Positions 9,484 through 17,784 of a DNA stretch of 64,000 nucleotides are shown piece by piece. Both the position numbers and the translations under genes were made by a program. Under the pieces are notes generated by a model that saw only the letters and a program-made list of their open reading frames with translations, made no database searches and was not told where the DNA came from. The stretch comes from Symbiodinium natans. Taxonomy: Eukaryota > Sar > Dinophyceae > Suessiales > Symbiodiniaceae. Numbering within the stretch: position 1 is the first letter of the stretch; every line of letters starts with the position of its first letter. The stretch spans positions 558,712-622,711 of the forward strand of contig CAJNDS010001358.1 of NCBI GenBank assembly GCA_905221605.1, in the 5' to 3' direction.

Positions 9484-9780
9484 CTGCACGCCGCAATGCA
9501 CGCCGCACGCTGCACACGCACACTGCACGCGCACACTGCTCAATCCTGCATTCTTCTTTTTTGGAGCAGCATGGGTCCCCCCCCGCATTAGGCCATGAGC
9601 CTCGCATTTAGAAAAGATGCACGCAAAGGGGGGGGTCCCAAGCAGCGATCTAGCAGGCCTAGCACAGCGCAAGGCCGCAGTCGCAAAAAAGTTGGGCTCT
9701 GCAAACTGCACGCATTGCCAGCAGAGTTTCATTAGATTGCACCGCAAGTGCTTGCACCGCCCCCCCCCCTTAACCCATAG
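9484..9780 (+). other. Spacer between ORF1 and the recombinase ORF
   Basis: Frame +1 has stops at 9481, 9589, 9733 and 9778. Contains a poly-C run near 9761-9768 and repeated tgcac/gccgca words. It may hold an intron or the recombinase leader. Confidence 0.4.
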
Positions 9781-9894
9781 CCCTACCTCGCCCAACGCCC
9801 AGGTCGACCGCACTTCCTCCTCAACGACGACATCGACGCGTGTTCCAGCTCAGTAGCCTTCAGCAAAAGCCACGGCAAGCTGCATGCACCAACC

Positions 9895-12303
9895 TTGTTG
9901 CATGATGCACCAGAGAACCCGCACACTTTGCCTGCAACCCTTGACTACAGCGAAGATGCCTTGTCTGACCCGCAGGTGCTTGAGCAAGCAAATGACGAAG
10001 CCTCCGAGCTTCCCGGCATTTGCAGCACCGCGCTTAATGCAATCATCGGCCTGGGAGACCCGGTCTCAAGCCACACTTTTGCACCGCCTCCACTGCCTCT
10101 CAGCAGTGTCCTGTTTGCACCTGCCCTGCGTTCAGCAAACCGCAATGCCGCATCAAGAACTCCGCCTCCCAAGGCATCAGCAACGTTCCCTAGATCCCGA
10201 GCCTCCACCCCTAGGCATAGGGTTATAGACCTCGCACCCTGCAAAGCCTGGTGGCCCCTGCAAGCAGCCAGAGCCAGACCTCCTGCTCGCATGCTGCAAG
10301 CACCGCCTCCTGATCCCAAAATCCAACCGCACCATGACCCCATTCAGTGGTCGCAGCAAATCACTGCTAACCCTAAGCCCAGACCCAAGCCCAAAGCCGC
10401 ACCCAAAAGCCTGCAAAGGCAACCTCCGCCTCTGCGCATAAGTGGACCGTGCAGCTCCAGCAACAGAGTGCCCACAACACTGCAGGCTGCAACCCCAAGA
10501 GCGGCCCCTGCAACAGCAGCTACTAAGCCTGCTCCTGCCGCAAGAACGCCATATCTGCACAGCACCGCACCGTGCTTGACATCCAAGCCCGAGATTTTTA
10601 CCACCAGAGCACAAAATGCAACCCGGAAGCACCGGGCAATTTCACGCTTTATGCGCATTTTGCTCGTTATAGGGTGCGCCAGCACCCTGTTTGCGCAGTT
10701 GCACGAACGCCCTACATTCCAGGCGCATGTGTCACAGGCCCTTGTGAAAAACACCGCAAGCACACTAGACCGCTACCTGCGATGCGTTGAGCAGTTTTTG
10801 GACTACCTCAGCATGTGGCAGTGCAACATAGCCGACTGCACATGGCCATGCGTGGCAGATTACCTGCATTCAGCCCAGCAGAGTAAAATCTGCGACCGCG
10901 CTTGCCACCGCACGCCGCCGGTCATGTGCGTGAAAGCCCTCCGCTGGTTTGCAAAACATGCGCAAATAGAAGGCCTTTCCACAGCAATGTACATGCCCCT
11001 GATCTCAGCATACACACTGCGAGATCAACCGCACGACCGCCGAGAGGCGATGCCACTGCCCATGGCCTGTGTAATAGCATTCGAACAATGCGTTTGCGAT
11101 GCACTTGCACCCATTGCCCTGCGCCTGTGGCTCGGCGCTGCACTTGTCTGCATCCATGCCAGCATCCGCTGGGGCGACGCACAACGCATCGAGTGGTCCA
11201 GCTTGGACCTCACCGCAACCGCACTGCGCGGCATTTGTTATCAGACAAAAACCTCAAAGCACGGGCAACCCTGGGCAGTGCATTGGCTTGGCTTCTCAGG
11301 CACAACCGCAAAGACCTCGTGGGTGGTCGCATGGCTCTCCCTACTGCATTTTTACCTCGCAAAGCACCCACACAACAACCCTGACTTTCTGTTCATGCAC
11401 TGCAATATCACCGGCAATCCGCCGGAGCATGCGCTGCCCAGCAGCTACCATCACAGCCTCCGCGTGCTGCGCTGGGCATGCACCGCACCATGGCTAGCCC
11501 AAGCCAACCAACTGCTACAGCACATGGAAGCCCTTGCCCGAACCCTGCATAGCCTTAAGTCCTGCCTCCTTGCTGCCGCAGCGCAAAGAGAGCTTCCCAA
11601 AGAAAACCGCCTTCAGCAAGGACACCACCGCGACAGCGCAGCCCTATACTCGCGCGACGACACCATCGCAAGCCTCGGCATACAGCGAGACCTGCGCCAT
11701 GCCCTGCACGCAGGATGGCGCCCACAGCGCTCCATGTCCCGCGGAGGGCAGGCCCCCGTGCCAGAACCGCCTTTCGCGCTCAGTGCGGATCCGCAACAAC
11801 CGCACCTGACCGCGCAAGAACTCCGTGACCCAGCACTGGCACGCTTCGTCTCACGACACGAATTGCTGCAAAGCAACGCAGACGAGCAAGACGACGCAGC
11901 CCCTCAGCAACTGCATATGCCTCTGCACACGGCCCGGCCGACCCTGGACCTAGAAGCAATAGAGGTTGAAGAAGCCGCAATGCACCTACTGCACGAATCC
12001 TCAACCGAGGAAGACCTTGCATCCACAGTAGCATCAGTTCCATCCACGCAAGAATCCGAAGACGAAGCGTTGCCAGAGCCGACTGCCCTCAGCACAGGAA
12101 TCCGCAATGGAGCCTGGGCCGCAACACACTGCGTTACAGCCACAAGCTGGGAACAATACCTGTGTGAAAATCACAACATGCGATGCCTGCGCACCGCCTG
12201 CGGCGCCCCCATCCGGTCGAGCGCCTTCCTTATCCAAATCGCAAATGCCACAAGCCTTTGTGGACGTGCCGCGTGCAAGAGGGCCCGAACTGCTTCCGAC
12301 TAG
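9895..12303 (+). CDS. Tyrosine recombinase of the YR element
   Basis: Frame +1, 802 codons counted from a TTG; the frame is open from 9781 and has no early ATG, so the start is unknown. A Pro/Ala-rich N-terminal half is followed by a SAM-like core-binding domain (TASTLDRYLRCVEQFLDYL, about 285-305). The catalytic domain has box I Arg in ASIRWGDAQ (R425), a lysine in QTKTSKHGQ (452 or 455), HSLK (H552, K555 in the usual HxxR place), GHHR (H577/H578) and the nucleophile in ALYSRDD (Y585). This is a complete tyrosine-recombinase set with Lys replacing the second Arg. An acidic C-terminal extension ends in a Cys cluster (LRTACG ... SLCGRAAC). The enzyme would integrate the circular cDNA. It lies upstream of RT, unlike DIRS, PAT and Ngaro, where YR is last. 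Confidence 0.85.
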   Translation: MLHDAPENPHTLPATLDYSEDALSDPQVLEQANDEASELPGICSTALNAIIGLGDPVSSHTFAPPPLPLSSVLFAPALRSANRNAASRTPPPKASATFPRSRASTPRHRVIDLAPCKAWWPLQAARARPPARMLQAPPPDPKIQPHHDPIQWSQQITANPKPRPKPKAAPKSLQRQPPPLRISGPCSSSNRVPTTLQAATPRAAPATAATKPAPAARTPYLHSTAPCLTSKPEIFTTRAQNATRKHRAISRFMRILLVIGCASTLFAQLHERPTFQAHVSQALVKNTASTLDRYLRCVEQFLDYLSMWQCNIADCTWPCVADYLHSAQQSKICDRACHRTPPVMCVKALRWFAKHAQIEGLSTAMYMPLISAYTLRDQPHDRREAMPLPMACVIAFEQCVCDALAPIALRLWLGAALVCIHASIRWGDAQRIEWSSLDLTATALRGICYQTKTSKHGQPWAVHWLGFSGTTAKTSWVVAWLSLLHFYLAKHPHNNPDFLFMHCNITGNPPEHALPSSYHHSLRVLRWACTAPWLAQANQLLQHMEALARTLHSLKSCLLAAAAQRELPKENRLQQGHHRDSAALYSRDDTIASLGIQRDLRHALHAGWRPQRSMSRGGQAPVPEPPFALSADPQQPHLTAQELRDPALARFVSRHELLQSNADEQDDAAPQQLHMPLHTARPTLDLEAIEVEEAAMHLLHESSTEEDLASTVASVPSTQESEDEALPEPTALSTGIRNGAWAATHCVTATSWEQYLCENHNMRCLRTACGAPIRSSAFLIQIANATSLCGRAACKRARTASD

Positions 12304-12480
12304 CCAGAAGCCCAGAGTTTGCTGCGCCTTTTTTGTTGCCTGCCGCCTCCAGCTCACATCCGCAGCCATTTCGGCCCTCCTTTTAAACAACAGGCACGTG
12401 CAGCAACTACAGTAGTGCTTACACAACCTAGCATAGCTCTTCGCAACCTGTAGTCTAGCCCAGCCTAATTACACCTCGCG
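12304..12480 (+). other. Spacer between recombinase and Gag-like ORF
   Basis: 177 bp with frame +1 stops at 12301, 12451 and 12466, so recombinase and Gag are separate reading units. It ends directly at the Gag ATG. Confidence 0.5.
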
Positions 12481-13743
12481 ATGGACATCGACTCTGTGCA
12501 AAGTTTCGAGCAGCTATGCACAGATATGGGCATTCCACAACGCCTGCTCGAAGCACTGCGAGCCTCAGGCTACCGCACCATTGCAGATCTAGCATTCAGC
12601 CTGCCAGAGCAGCATTACCTCGACGCATGGCTAACTGCACAGCCCCAGGAACTCTGGGACGAACTGCAAGTTCAGGATACCGCCTGGAGCCCCGTGATCG
12701 GGAGACTCCGCCGCACATTGGCACGATGCCAAACCATCACCTCAGGCACGGGCCCGGCCATCAATAGCCAAGACTCTGCACCTGCAACCAGCACCACTCG
12801 CAATGCGCACATTGCCGAGAACGTCTGGGCCGAGCATGCACCACCGCGCCTGACAAACAGCGCAGTGCAGACAATGAAGGACACATTCGCCGCAAATTAT
12901 CTAGGCGAAATACTGGACGGCAATTCCATGCCAAGCATTAGACTGCTAAGCATAGTCTACCAGTGGTTCCGCCCCGGCAACAACCCTCAATGGGTTCCGT
13001 GGCAACTGCGCATGTCAGAAAAGCAGTACCAGGAGATACTGGTCGCCCGCACCGGCAAAACCCTCCGCACCGAAGCACAGCTCATCAGCGCAGCGCTCAT
13101 AGATGACACTCCCGAGCTGAGCATAGACCCCAACCGCCTGACGCACGGCTGGCTTATCAAAATCCAGCAAGTGTTCCGCAACGCAATCGCACTTTGCGGA
13201 GGCGCGCATCTTGCCGCACTAAAAGAACTAGATGCCAAAGTCCTTGACTACGCAACCGCAAACATCCCAGCAGACCTGGGACTGCGCACTGTCAACATGA
13301 CAGAATTACTGCAAGCAGACCGCAAAATTTGGATCGAGCTATCCGCAATGTGCGCACGCGGCTGGTCACTGGACGACTCACTGCATGAGCTTACCCACAT
13401 TCGCAGCGACCTGCACACGCTGCTGCAACCTCGACCTAGGCCCCCTAAGACCCCTAAAGGCAAAGGCAAGGGCAAGGAGGAAAAAGGCAAAGGCAAAGGC
13501 AAAACCAGCAAGGGTGTCCGCAACGATGCCCTCAAGCAGCCTTACGCAGGCCACAGCACGCAGGACTTGGCAACCACAAAAGGAGACAAGAAGATATGCC
13601 TGCGCTTCAACAAAGGCACCTGCAACAACCCCAACTGCAAATTCCTGCACATCTGCGGGGTAAAGCAGAGCAACGGGGAGCCGTGCGGCAAGAAGCACGC
13701 AGCCTGGCAACACCGCGACGCGCCGCCTCCGCCCTCCACCTGA
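12481..13743 (+). CDS. gag: Gag-like nucleocapsid protein with CCCH zinc finger
   Basis: Frame +1, 420 codons from an ATG. A helical N-terminal domain resembles a SAM or helix-hairpin fold (LCTDMGIPQRLLEALRASGY). The middle is mainly helical, then a strongly basic KGKGKGKEEKGKGKGK segment (about 325-345). It ends in a zinc region: CLRFNKGTCNNPNCKFLH (C-x7-C-x4-C-x3-H, CCCH type) plus CGVKQSNGEPCGKKH. The layout of helical domain, basic tract and zinc finger is that of a nucleocapsid-type Gag. The stop is a TGA at 13741-13743; the same frame then stays open through a Pro/Ser-rich linker into pol, which suggests readthrough or a recent nonsense mutation. Confidence 0.75.
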   Translation: MDIDSVQSFEQLCTDMGIPQRLLEALRASGYRTIADLAFSLPEQHYLDAWLTAQPQELWDELQVQDTAWSPVIGRLRRTLARCQTITSGTGPAINSQDSAPATSTTRNAHIAENVWAEHAPPRLTNSAVQTMKDTFAANYLGEILDGNSMPSIRLLSIVYQWFRPGNNPQWVPWQLRMSEKQYQEILVARTGKTLRTEAQLISAALIDDTPELSIDPNRLTHGWLIKIQQVFRNAIALCGGAHLAALKELDAKVLDYATANIPADLGLRTVNMTELLQADRKIWIELSAMCARGWSLDDSLHELTHIRSDLHTLLQPRPRPPKTPKGKGKGKEEKGKGKGKTSKGVRNDALKQPYAGHSTQDLATTKGDKKICLRFNKGTCNNPNCKFLHICGVKQSNGEPCGKKHAAWQHRDAPPPPST

Positions 13744-14004
13744 CGCAGTCCGGAGCCTACCGCCGGGGAGGTACCTCCGGACATAACCTCTGCCCCGGTT
13801 GCACAACCCACCGCCGCACATCCCAATTGCACAACCTCACTGATCCCCGGTAACCGGGATAATAACCCTTGCGATAGACCCCCCAGGGGCCCCTCCGCCC
13901 CGCGCTCGCCAAGCAGCGACTCCTACTACTCAACCACCAGCACCTCATGCTCAGAGGCATCTGCGCAAGATCCTGATGCGGCTACACCCAGCATCACTGC
14001 AACC
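13744..14004 (+). other. In-frame open linker between Gag and Pol
   Basis: 87 sense codons without a stop in the Gag/Pol frame, encoding a Pro/Ser/Thr-rich stretch (for example SPSSDSYYSTTSTSCSEA). Chance openness over 87 codons is unlikely but possible in GC-rich DNA. Confidence 0.6.
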
Positions 14005-15534
14005 ATGCCACGCCTATTCCTAGACCTTTTTGCGGGCACGACCAGCCCGCTTACCGCAGCAGCCAAAGAGCTCAACCTGGACAGCATCGAGCCTATTGAC
14101 GCACTCGCTAATCCTAAACACAACGTGCTCGATGACTGCTTTTATGCAATCCTGCAAAGGCTATGCTGGTCAGGCCTAGTCTCCTTCATTTGGTCTGCGC
14201 CGCCCTGCGGAGAATACTCACGCCTCAAACTACAGCGACCGGGACCGCCCGCACTCCGCACCCCAGAGCACATGAATGGCACCCCAGGACTAACTCCAGA
14301 GCAGCAGCAACGCGTCGACTCCAGCGCGGAGATCCATGCGCGCAGCCGCGCACTCATCCGCGCCGCCACCGCTAAAGGAGCGGATGGCGGTTTCGAGCAA
14401 CCAGTCGACGCCATGTCCTGGCTTGAGCACGACAACGTCCAACTGCTGTGCGAACTCAACGCCACATGCGCGCACGTTGCAGCCTGCGCACACGGCTTGA
14501 ACATCCACAAAGCATGGGTGTTTTGCTGCACTCTCAGGGAAACCGCATCCCTTGCCTCAGTCTGCAAACATCACCGCGATGAGCACACCTCCATTTGCAA
14601 CAAGAGGGACTCCTCGGGAGCTTTCGTCAGCTCCACAACTGCAAAATACCCCAGCACGCTTGCAAAAGCACTGCTGACGATTGCGCAACCTCGCATCAGC
14701 TCAACCGGGCTCCACAGCATATCACTACAGCACGCTCTTTCCTTGCTGCCAGTCTCCATGCCGCCTCATCCCCGCATTCTAGTCTGCGACGGGTCAGGAC
14801 AGAACAGCACAGCAGACCACTCCCTACCGTCCAACGACAAGCGCATGTCAAAGCTGCGCGAAGCCTTCATGTCCTACGTACAGGACAACAACCTCATGCA
14901 GCAATTGGCAACGCACCTGTCACAGGCAAAGGACACGCATCCCCTGTCAGAAAAACAACAGTTAGACCTGGCCTGCCTAGCCCATGCAATCGTGCACCCT
15001 GGATGCACGGATACTAACTGCCTTAGCATTAGGGAAGACCAACCCTTTCGCCTCCTTCTCCTGCAAGCCATAGCTCAGCATGTCGATGACCCGGACCTGG
15101 ACCTCATCCCCATCCTCCTCGAAGGAGTGCCCACCGGTGCCTTCACACCGCTGCCCGCAAGCAAGCAATGGATCCCAAATCAACTAAGCGATCCGCAAGA
15201 ATCAGACCCATTGCACCTGCAACACTGCGCAGGCAACTGGACGCAAGCAGAAAAGAACCCCGCTGTCCTGCAAGAGCTCATTGACAAAGAACTGCGCGAG
15301 GGTTACATTGCACAATTTGACGGCACCGAAGCCGACGCAAAACTGCATTGGCCAAAAGGTACAGCGATCGGCCAGCTAAACGTGGTCATCGCACAGGGCC
15401 GCGACCCACGCATGGTGCTTGACAGCACCATTTGCAACCTAAATCCGCGCTGCCACTTGCCCGAGCGCGTGCAAATGCCTACCGCAAAAGATGTGCAGCT
15501 AACATACTCGCACCGCGACCCTCACGGCTACTGA
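14005..15534 (+). CDS. Pol part 1: C5-cytosine-methyltransferase-like domain plus RT N-terminus
   Basis: Frame +1, 509 codons to a TGA at 15532. Residues 1-200 resemble a C5 DNA methyltransferase: FLDLFAG (5-11) as motif I for SAM binding, SAPPCGEYS (64-72) as motif IV with a candidate catalytic Cys68, and FEQPVDAMSW (about 130) in the place of the motif VI ENV/ENP. Later motifs and the target-recognition domain are not visible, so it is short and divergent. From about residue 390 the DIRS-type RT begins: GVPTGAFTPLP, then RMVLDSTICNLN and LPERVQMPTAKDV. The frame stops just before RT motif A, but the same frame continues with perfect RT sequence. The ATG at 14005 is the first after the open linker; the real product may start in Gag. 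Confidence 0.75.
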   Translation: MPRLFLDLFAGTTSPLTAAAKELNLDSIEPIDALANPKHNVLDDCFYAILQRLCWSGLVSFIWSAPPCGEYSRLKLQRPGPPALRTPEHMNGTPGLTPEQQQRVDSSAEIHARSRALIRAATAKGADGGFEQPVDAMSWLEHDNVQLLCELNATCAHVAACAHGLNIHKAWVFCCTLRETASLASVCKHHRDEHTSICNKRDSSGAFVSSTTAKYPSTLAKALLTIAQPRISSTGLHSISLQHALSLLPVSMPPHPRILVCDGSGQNSTADHSLPSNDKRMSKLREAFMSYVQDNNLMQQLATHLSQAKDTHPLSEKQQLDLACLAHAIVHPGCTDTNCLSIREDQPFRLLLLQAIAQHVDDPDLDLIPILLEGVPTGAFTPLPASKQWIPNQLSDPQESDPLHLQHCAGNWTQAEKNPAVLQELIDKELREGYIAQFDGTEADAKLHWPKGTAIGQLNVVIAQGRDPRMVLDSTICNLNPRCHLPERVQMPTAKDVQLTYSHRDPHGY

Positions 15535-16515
15535 CACGGGCTATCGCTAGATTTCAAGGCCGCACACAAAGCATGCGTAGTGCGCGAAGACGAAAGGGGC
15601 ACACTGCTCTTCAGGCACCAGCACAAACTCTACTACTATAAAGTATGCCATTTTGGTGCAAGGTTTAGCAGCTTTTGGTGGCAAAGACTAGGCTCGGTCA
15701 TCCACCGCACTTTGCACCGCCTCCTCAGCCATAGACCGCGCCGCAGTTTCCTATATGTCGATGACATATTCGCAATGCTGTGTGCAAAACACAGCGCCGA
15801 GCTAGCCTGCCTAACCATTTGCCTACTCACCGCAATTAACGCCCCGATAAGTTGGCGCAAAGCACAGCTGGGGCCCCGCATTACATGGTGCGGCTGGACT
15901 TTTGACCTAGCCAATGACACCCTGCAACTTGTGCATACCAAAATCGCAAAGTTGCTCGAGCAACTCGCAGCACTGCGCCGTGCATCCAAAGTGCACCGCA
16001 AAGCCCTGGAGGCCTGCCTAGGTCTCCTAGTCTGGGCAACCACCATGTCTCCGCACCTGCGACCCTTCCTTGCACCGCTTTGCAGCGACCTGCACAGTGG
16101 GAAAGGCACCCTGCACAGCGTGCCAGCCACGCAATGGCAGCAATTCTACCAGGCTCTGGACGACCAGGCACGAGTGCAAAACCCCGCAGGGATGTGGCTC
16201 CCAAAGAATGCACAGCTTCTCGAAGTCGGAAGCATTCCTATTTCTTGCAAAGCAGACGTCCCACGTGTGCCCAAAACCAGCCAGCGCACGTGGGTGCGCC
16301 TGGCAGACCCCAGCCGCCATGAAGTGCACCTCCGCAAGCAAAGCAAAGAAGCATTGCTATGGCTTGAACAAATGTTCAAGCACAGCAACATCGCTCCCCT
16401 TCACCAACCGCAGCTTTTGCAATGCCTTAGCGCCGCAGACGCCATGGCAGAAGGCAACCAGGTGGGAATAGGGGGATGGATGTGTACCAGCAGAGGCTTT
16501 GCATGGTTTAGCTAA
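15535..16515 (+). CDS. Pol part 2: reverse transcriptase core (YVDD) and start of RNase H
   Basis: Direct in-frame continuation after the TGA at 15532. HGLSLDFKAAHKACVV is RT motif A, FGARFSSFWWQRLGS is motif B and FLYVDDIFAML (YVDD near 15754-15765) is motif C, followed by the RT thumb-like region. RNase H opens with AADAMAEGNQVGIGGW (first catalytic Asp at 16438-16440). It ends at TAA 16513-16515 inside RNase H. Every conserved motif is intact and only the stop codons break the frame, so this copy is either recently inactivated or suppresses stops. Confidence 0.8.
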   Translation, partial: HGLSLDFKAAHKACVVREDERGTLLFRHQHKLYYYKVCHFGARFSSFWWQRLGSVIHRTLHRLLSHRPRRSFLYVDDIFAMLCAKHSAELACLTICLLTAINAPISWRKAQLGPRITWCGWTFDLANDTLQLVHTKIAKLLEQLAALRRASKVHRKALEACLGLLVWATTMSPHLRPFLAPLCSDLHSGKGTLHSVPATQWQQFYQALDDQARVQNPAGMWLPKNAQLLEVGSIPISCKADVPRVPKTSQRTWVRLADPSRHEVHLRKQSKEALLWLEQMFKHSNIAPLHQPQLLQCLSAADAMAEGNQVGIGGWMCTSRGFAWFS

Positions 16516-16983
16516 ACATGGACCATGCAAGAGGTCCGCGCCACCTGGCCTGCCCTCACAGACTCAGCACAGCCGTACATCGCCTGCTTTGAAGTCCTCG
16601 CACAGCTCGCACTCCTGCAAACCGCTTGGTTGAAAGCGCGGCCATCCTGCATGTCCTTTATATTACCCACAGCAAGCGACAATACGGCAGCCGAAAGCGG
16701 CATAAATAAGCTCTTCAGCACAACCGAGCCACTCGCATCTTTCCTGAAGCTAGTCGCAGACTGGGCGCACAGGCACTCCGTGCAACTAGCAGTCTCCCAC
16801 CTTGCAGGGGAGAAAAATGTCTGGGCAGACGAGCTCAGCCGCAACCGCATGCACCGATTCCAGCACCGCATTCACGAACGCGTACGCATTTCACTGCAAA
16901 TGCTTGCAGAACGATGCCACTGCATCCACCTGCACCCCCCAGACGCATTCTGGGCTAGCTCTTTGCTGGCTGCCTCCGCATGA
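16516..16983 (+). CDS. Pol part 3: RNase H C-terminal half
   Basis: Same frame +1 after the TAA at 16513. Contains ACFEVLAQLALL (catalytic Glu), PTASDNTAAES (Asp) and NVWADELSR (Asp), completing the D-E-D-D set of RNase H in DIRS-like elements. The frame ends naturally at 16981-16983, 187 bp before B1. No recombinase follows, consistent with YR being encoded upstream. Confidence 0.78.
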   Translation, partial: TWTMQEVRATWPALTDSAQPYIACFEVLAQLALLQTAWLKARPSCMSFILPTASDNTAAESGINKLFSTTEPLASFLKLVADWAHRHSVQLAVSHLAGEKNVWADELSRNRMHRFQHRIHERVRISLQMLAERCHCIHLHPPDAFWASSLLAASA

Positions 16984-17170
16984 GAATCGCACTTTTCGCA
17001 AGCGAACGCGCAGCAAAAAGAGACCAAAGCGTTGCAGTCTCACAGTGAGTACACTGCATGTACTAATGAAGCCTCTGCCTGCGCATCGGCACACAACACT
17101 GAGGCCGAAACACTCCTGAGCGCGGTAGGGGTCCTAGTAGCAGATTCAGGAGTTGCTCCGGACTGAAGAA

Positions 17171-17304
17171 GGGGTTGTGAACTCAGAGTAACCTTTGCGT
17201 CCTTTAAGAACCGCTTTGCACTCTTCGCTACCCGGAGCAACACCTGAAAAAAGGAGCGCGTCCGATCCGTTGCTTGCATTAGCTAAGAAGGGAGTAGCCT
17301 GAAC
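17171..17304 (+). repeat. B1, internal split repeat (134 bp)
   Basis: Identical to 17548-17681; directly abuts A2 at 17305. Confidence 0.95.
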
Positions 17305-17453
17305 GTTGCGTGTGATCTTTTCTTTTTTATACACGCATGTTTTGCTACTGCTTGTCTTGGCGTTGCGAATGTTGAGATCACCGCAGGGTTCAGGCTCACG
17401 CACTGCAGTGGGCGCCAAGCGCCCCGGAAATCTTCACAGCAAGATTTTTGAAA
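17305..17453 (+). repeat. A2, internal split repeat (149 bp)
   Basis: Identical to A1 (7395-7543), at an exact offset of 9910 bp. Followed by a 94-bp unique spacer (17454-17547). Confidence 0.95.
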
Positions 17454-17547
17454 GCCCACCCAACCCTCCCTGAAGCATCCTATGGCTCGCACAGCAAAAG
17501 GTTCGCACAACCTTACGAGAGGCACGCACTGCCGAGATACAGCAAGG

Positions 17548-17681
17548 GGGGTTGTGAACTCAGAGTAACCTTTGCGTCCTTTAAGAACCGCTTTGCACTC
17601 TTCGCTACCCGGAGCAACACCTGAAAAAAGGAGCGCGTCCGATCCGTTGCTTGCATTAGCTAAGAAGGGAGTAGCCTGAAC
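17548..17681 (+). repeat. B2, right terminal split repeat (134 bp)
   Basis: Identical to B1; its end (gcctgaac) is the right boundary of the element. Confidence 0.95.
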
Positions 17682-17784
17682 CCAGCCGTTCTTGATAATG
17701 CTGGCTTCAACTCTACTTCCACGAAGGGAAAACTTGAGAGGGAACTTAAGAGGGCACGGCAGCAGCGTTGAAACAAGCGGTGGA

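Larger units (their letters stand above)
7395..17681 (+). mobile_element. YR retrotransposon with split direct repeats (A1 ... B1-A2 ... B2)
   Basis: The 10,287-bp element is defined by two pairs of identical repeats: A at 7395-7543 and 17305-17453, B at 17171-17304 and 17548-17681. B1 abuts A2 exactly at 17304/17305, so the internal B1-A2 block equals the junction that would form if the outer ends (A1 left, B2 right) were joined in a circle. This is the split-direct-repeat architecture of PAT-, Ngaro- and VIPER-type elements. It encodes a tyrosine recombinase and a DIRS-like RT-RNase H, which supports the class independently. No target-site duplication is obvious (left flank ends acagaataa, right flank starts ccagccgttc), as expected for recombinase-mediated insertion. 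Identical repeats suggest a recent insertion, yet pol carries stop codons. Confidence 0.92.
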
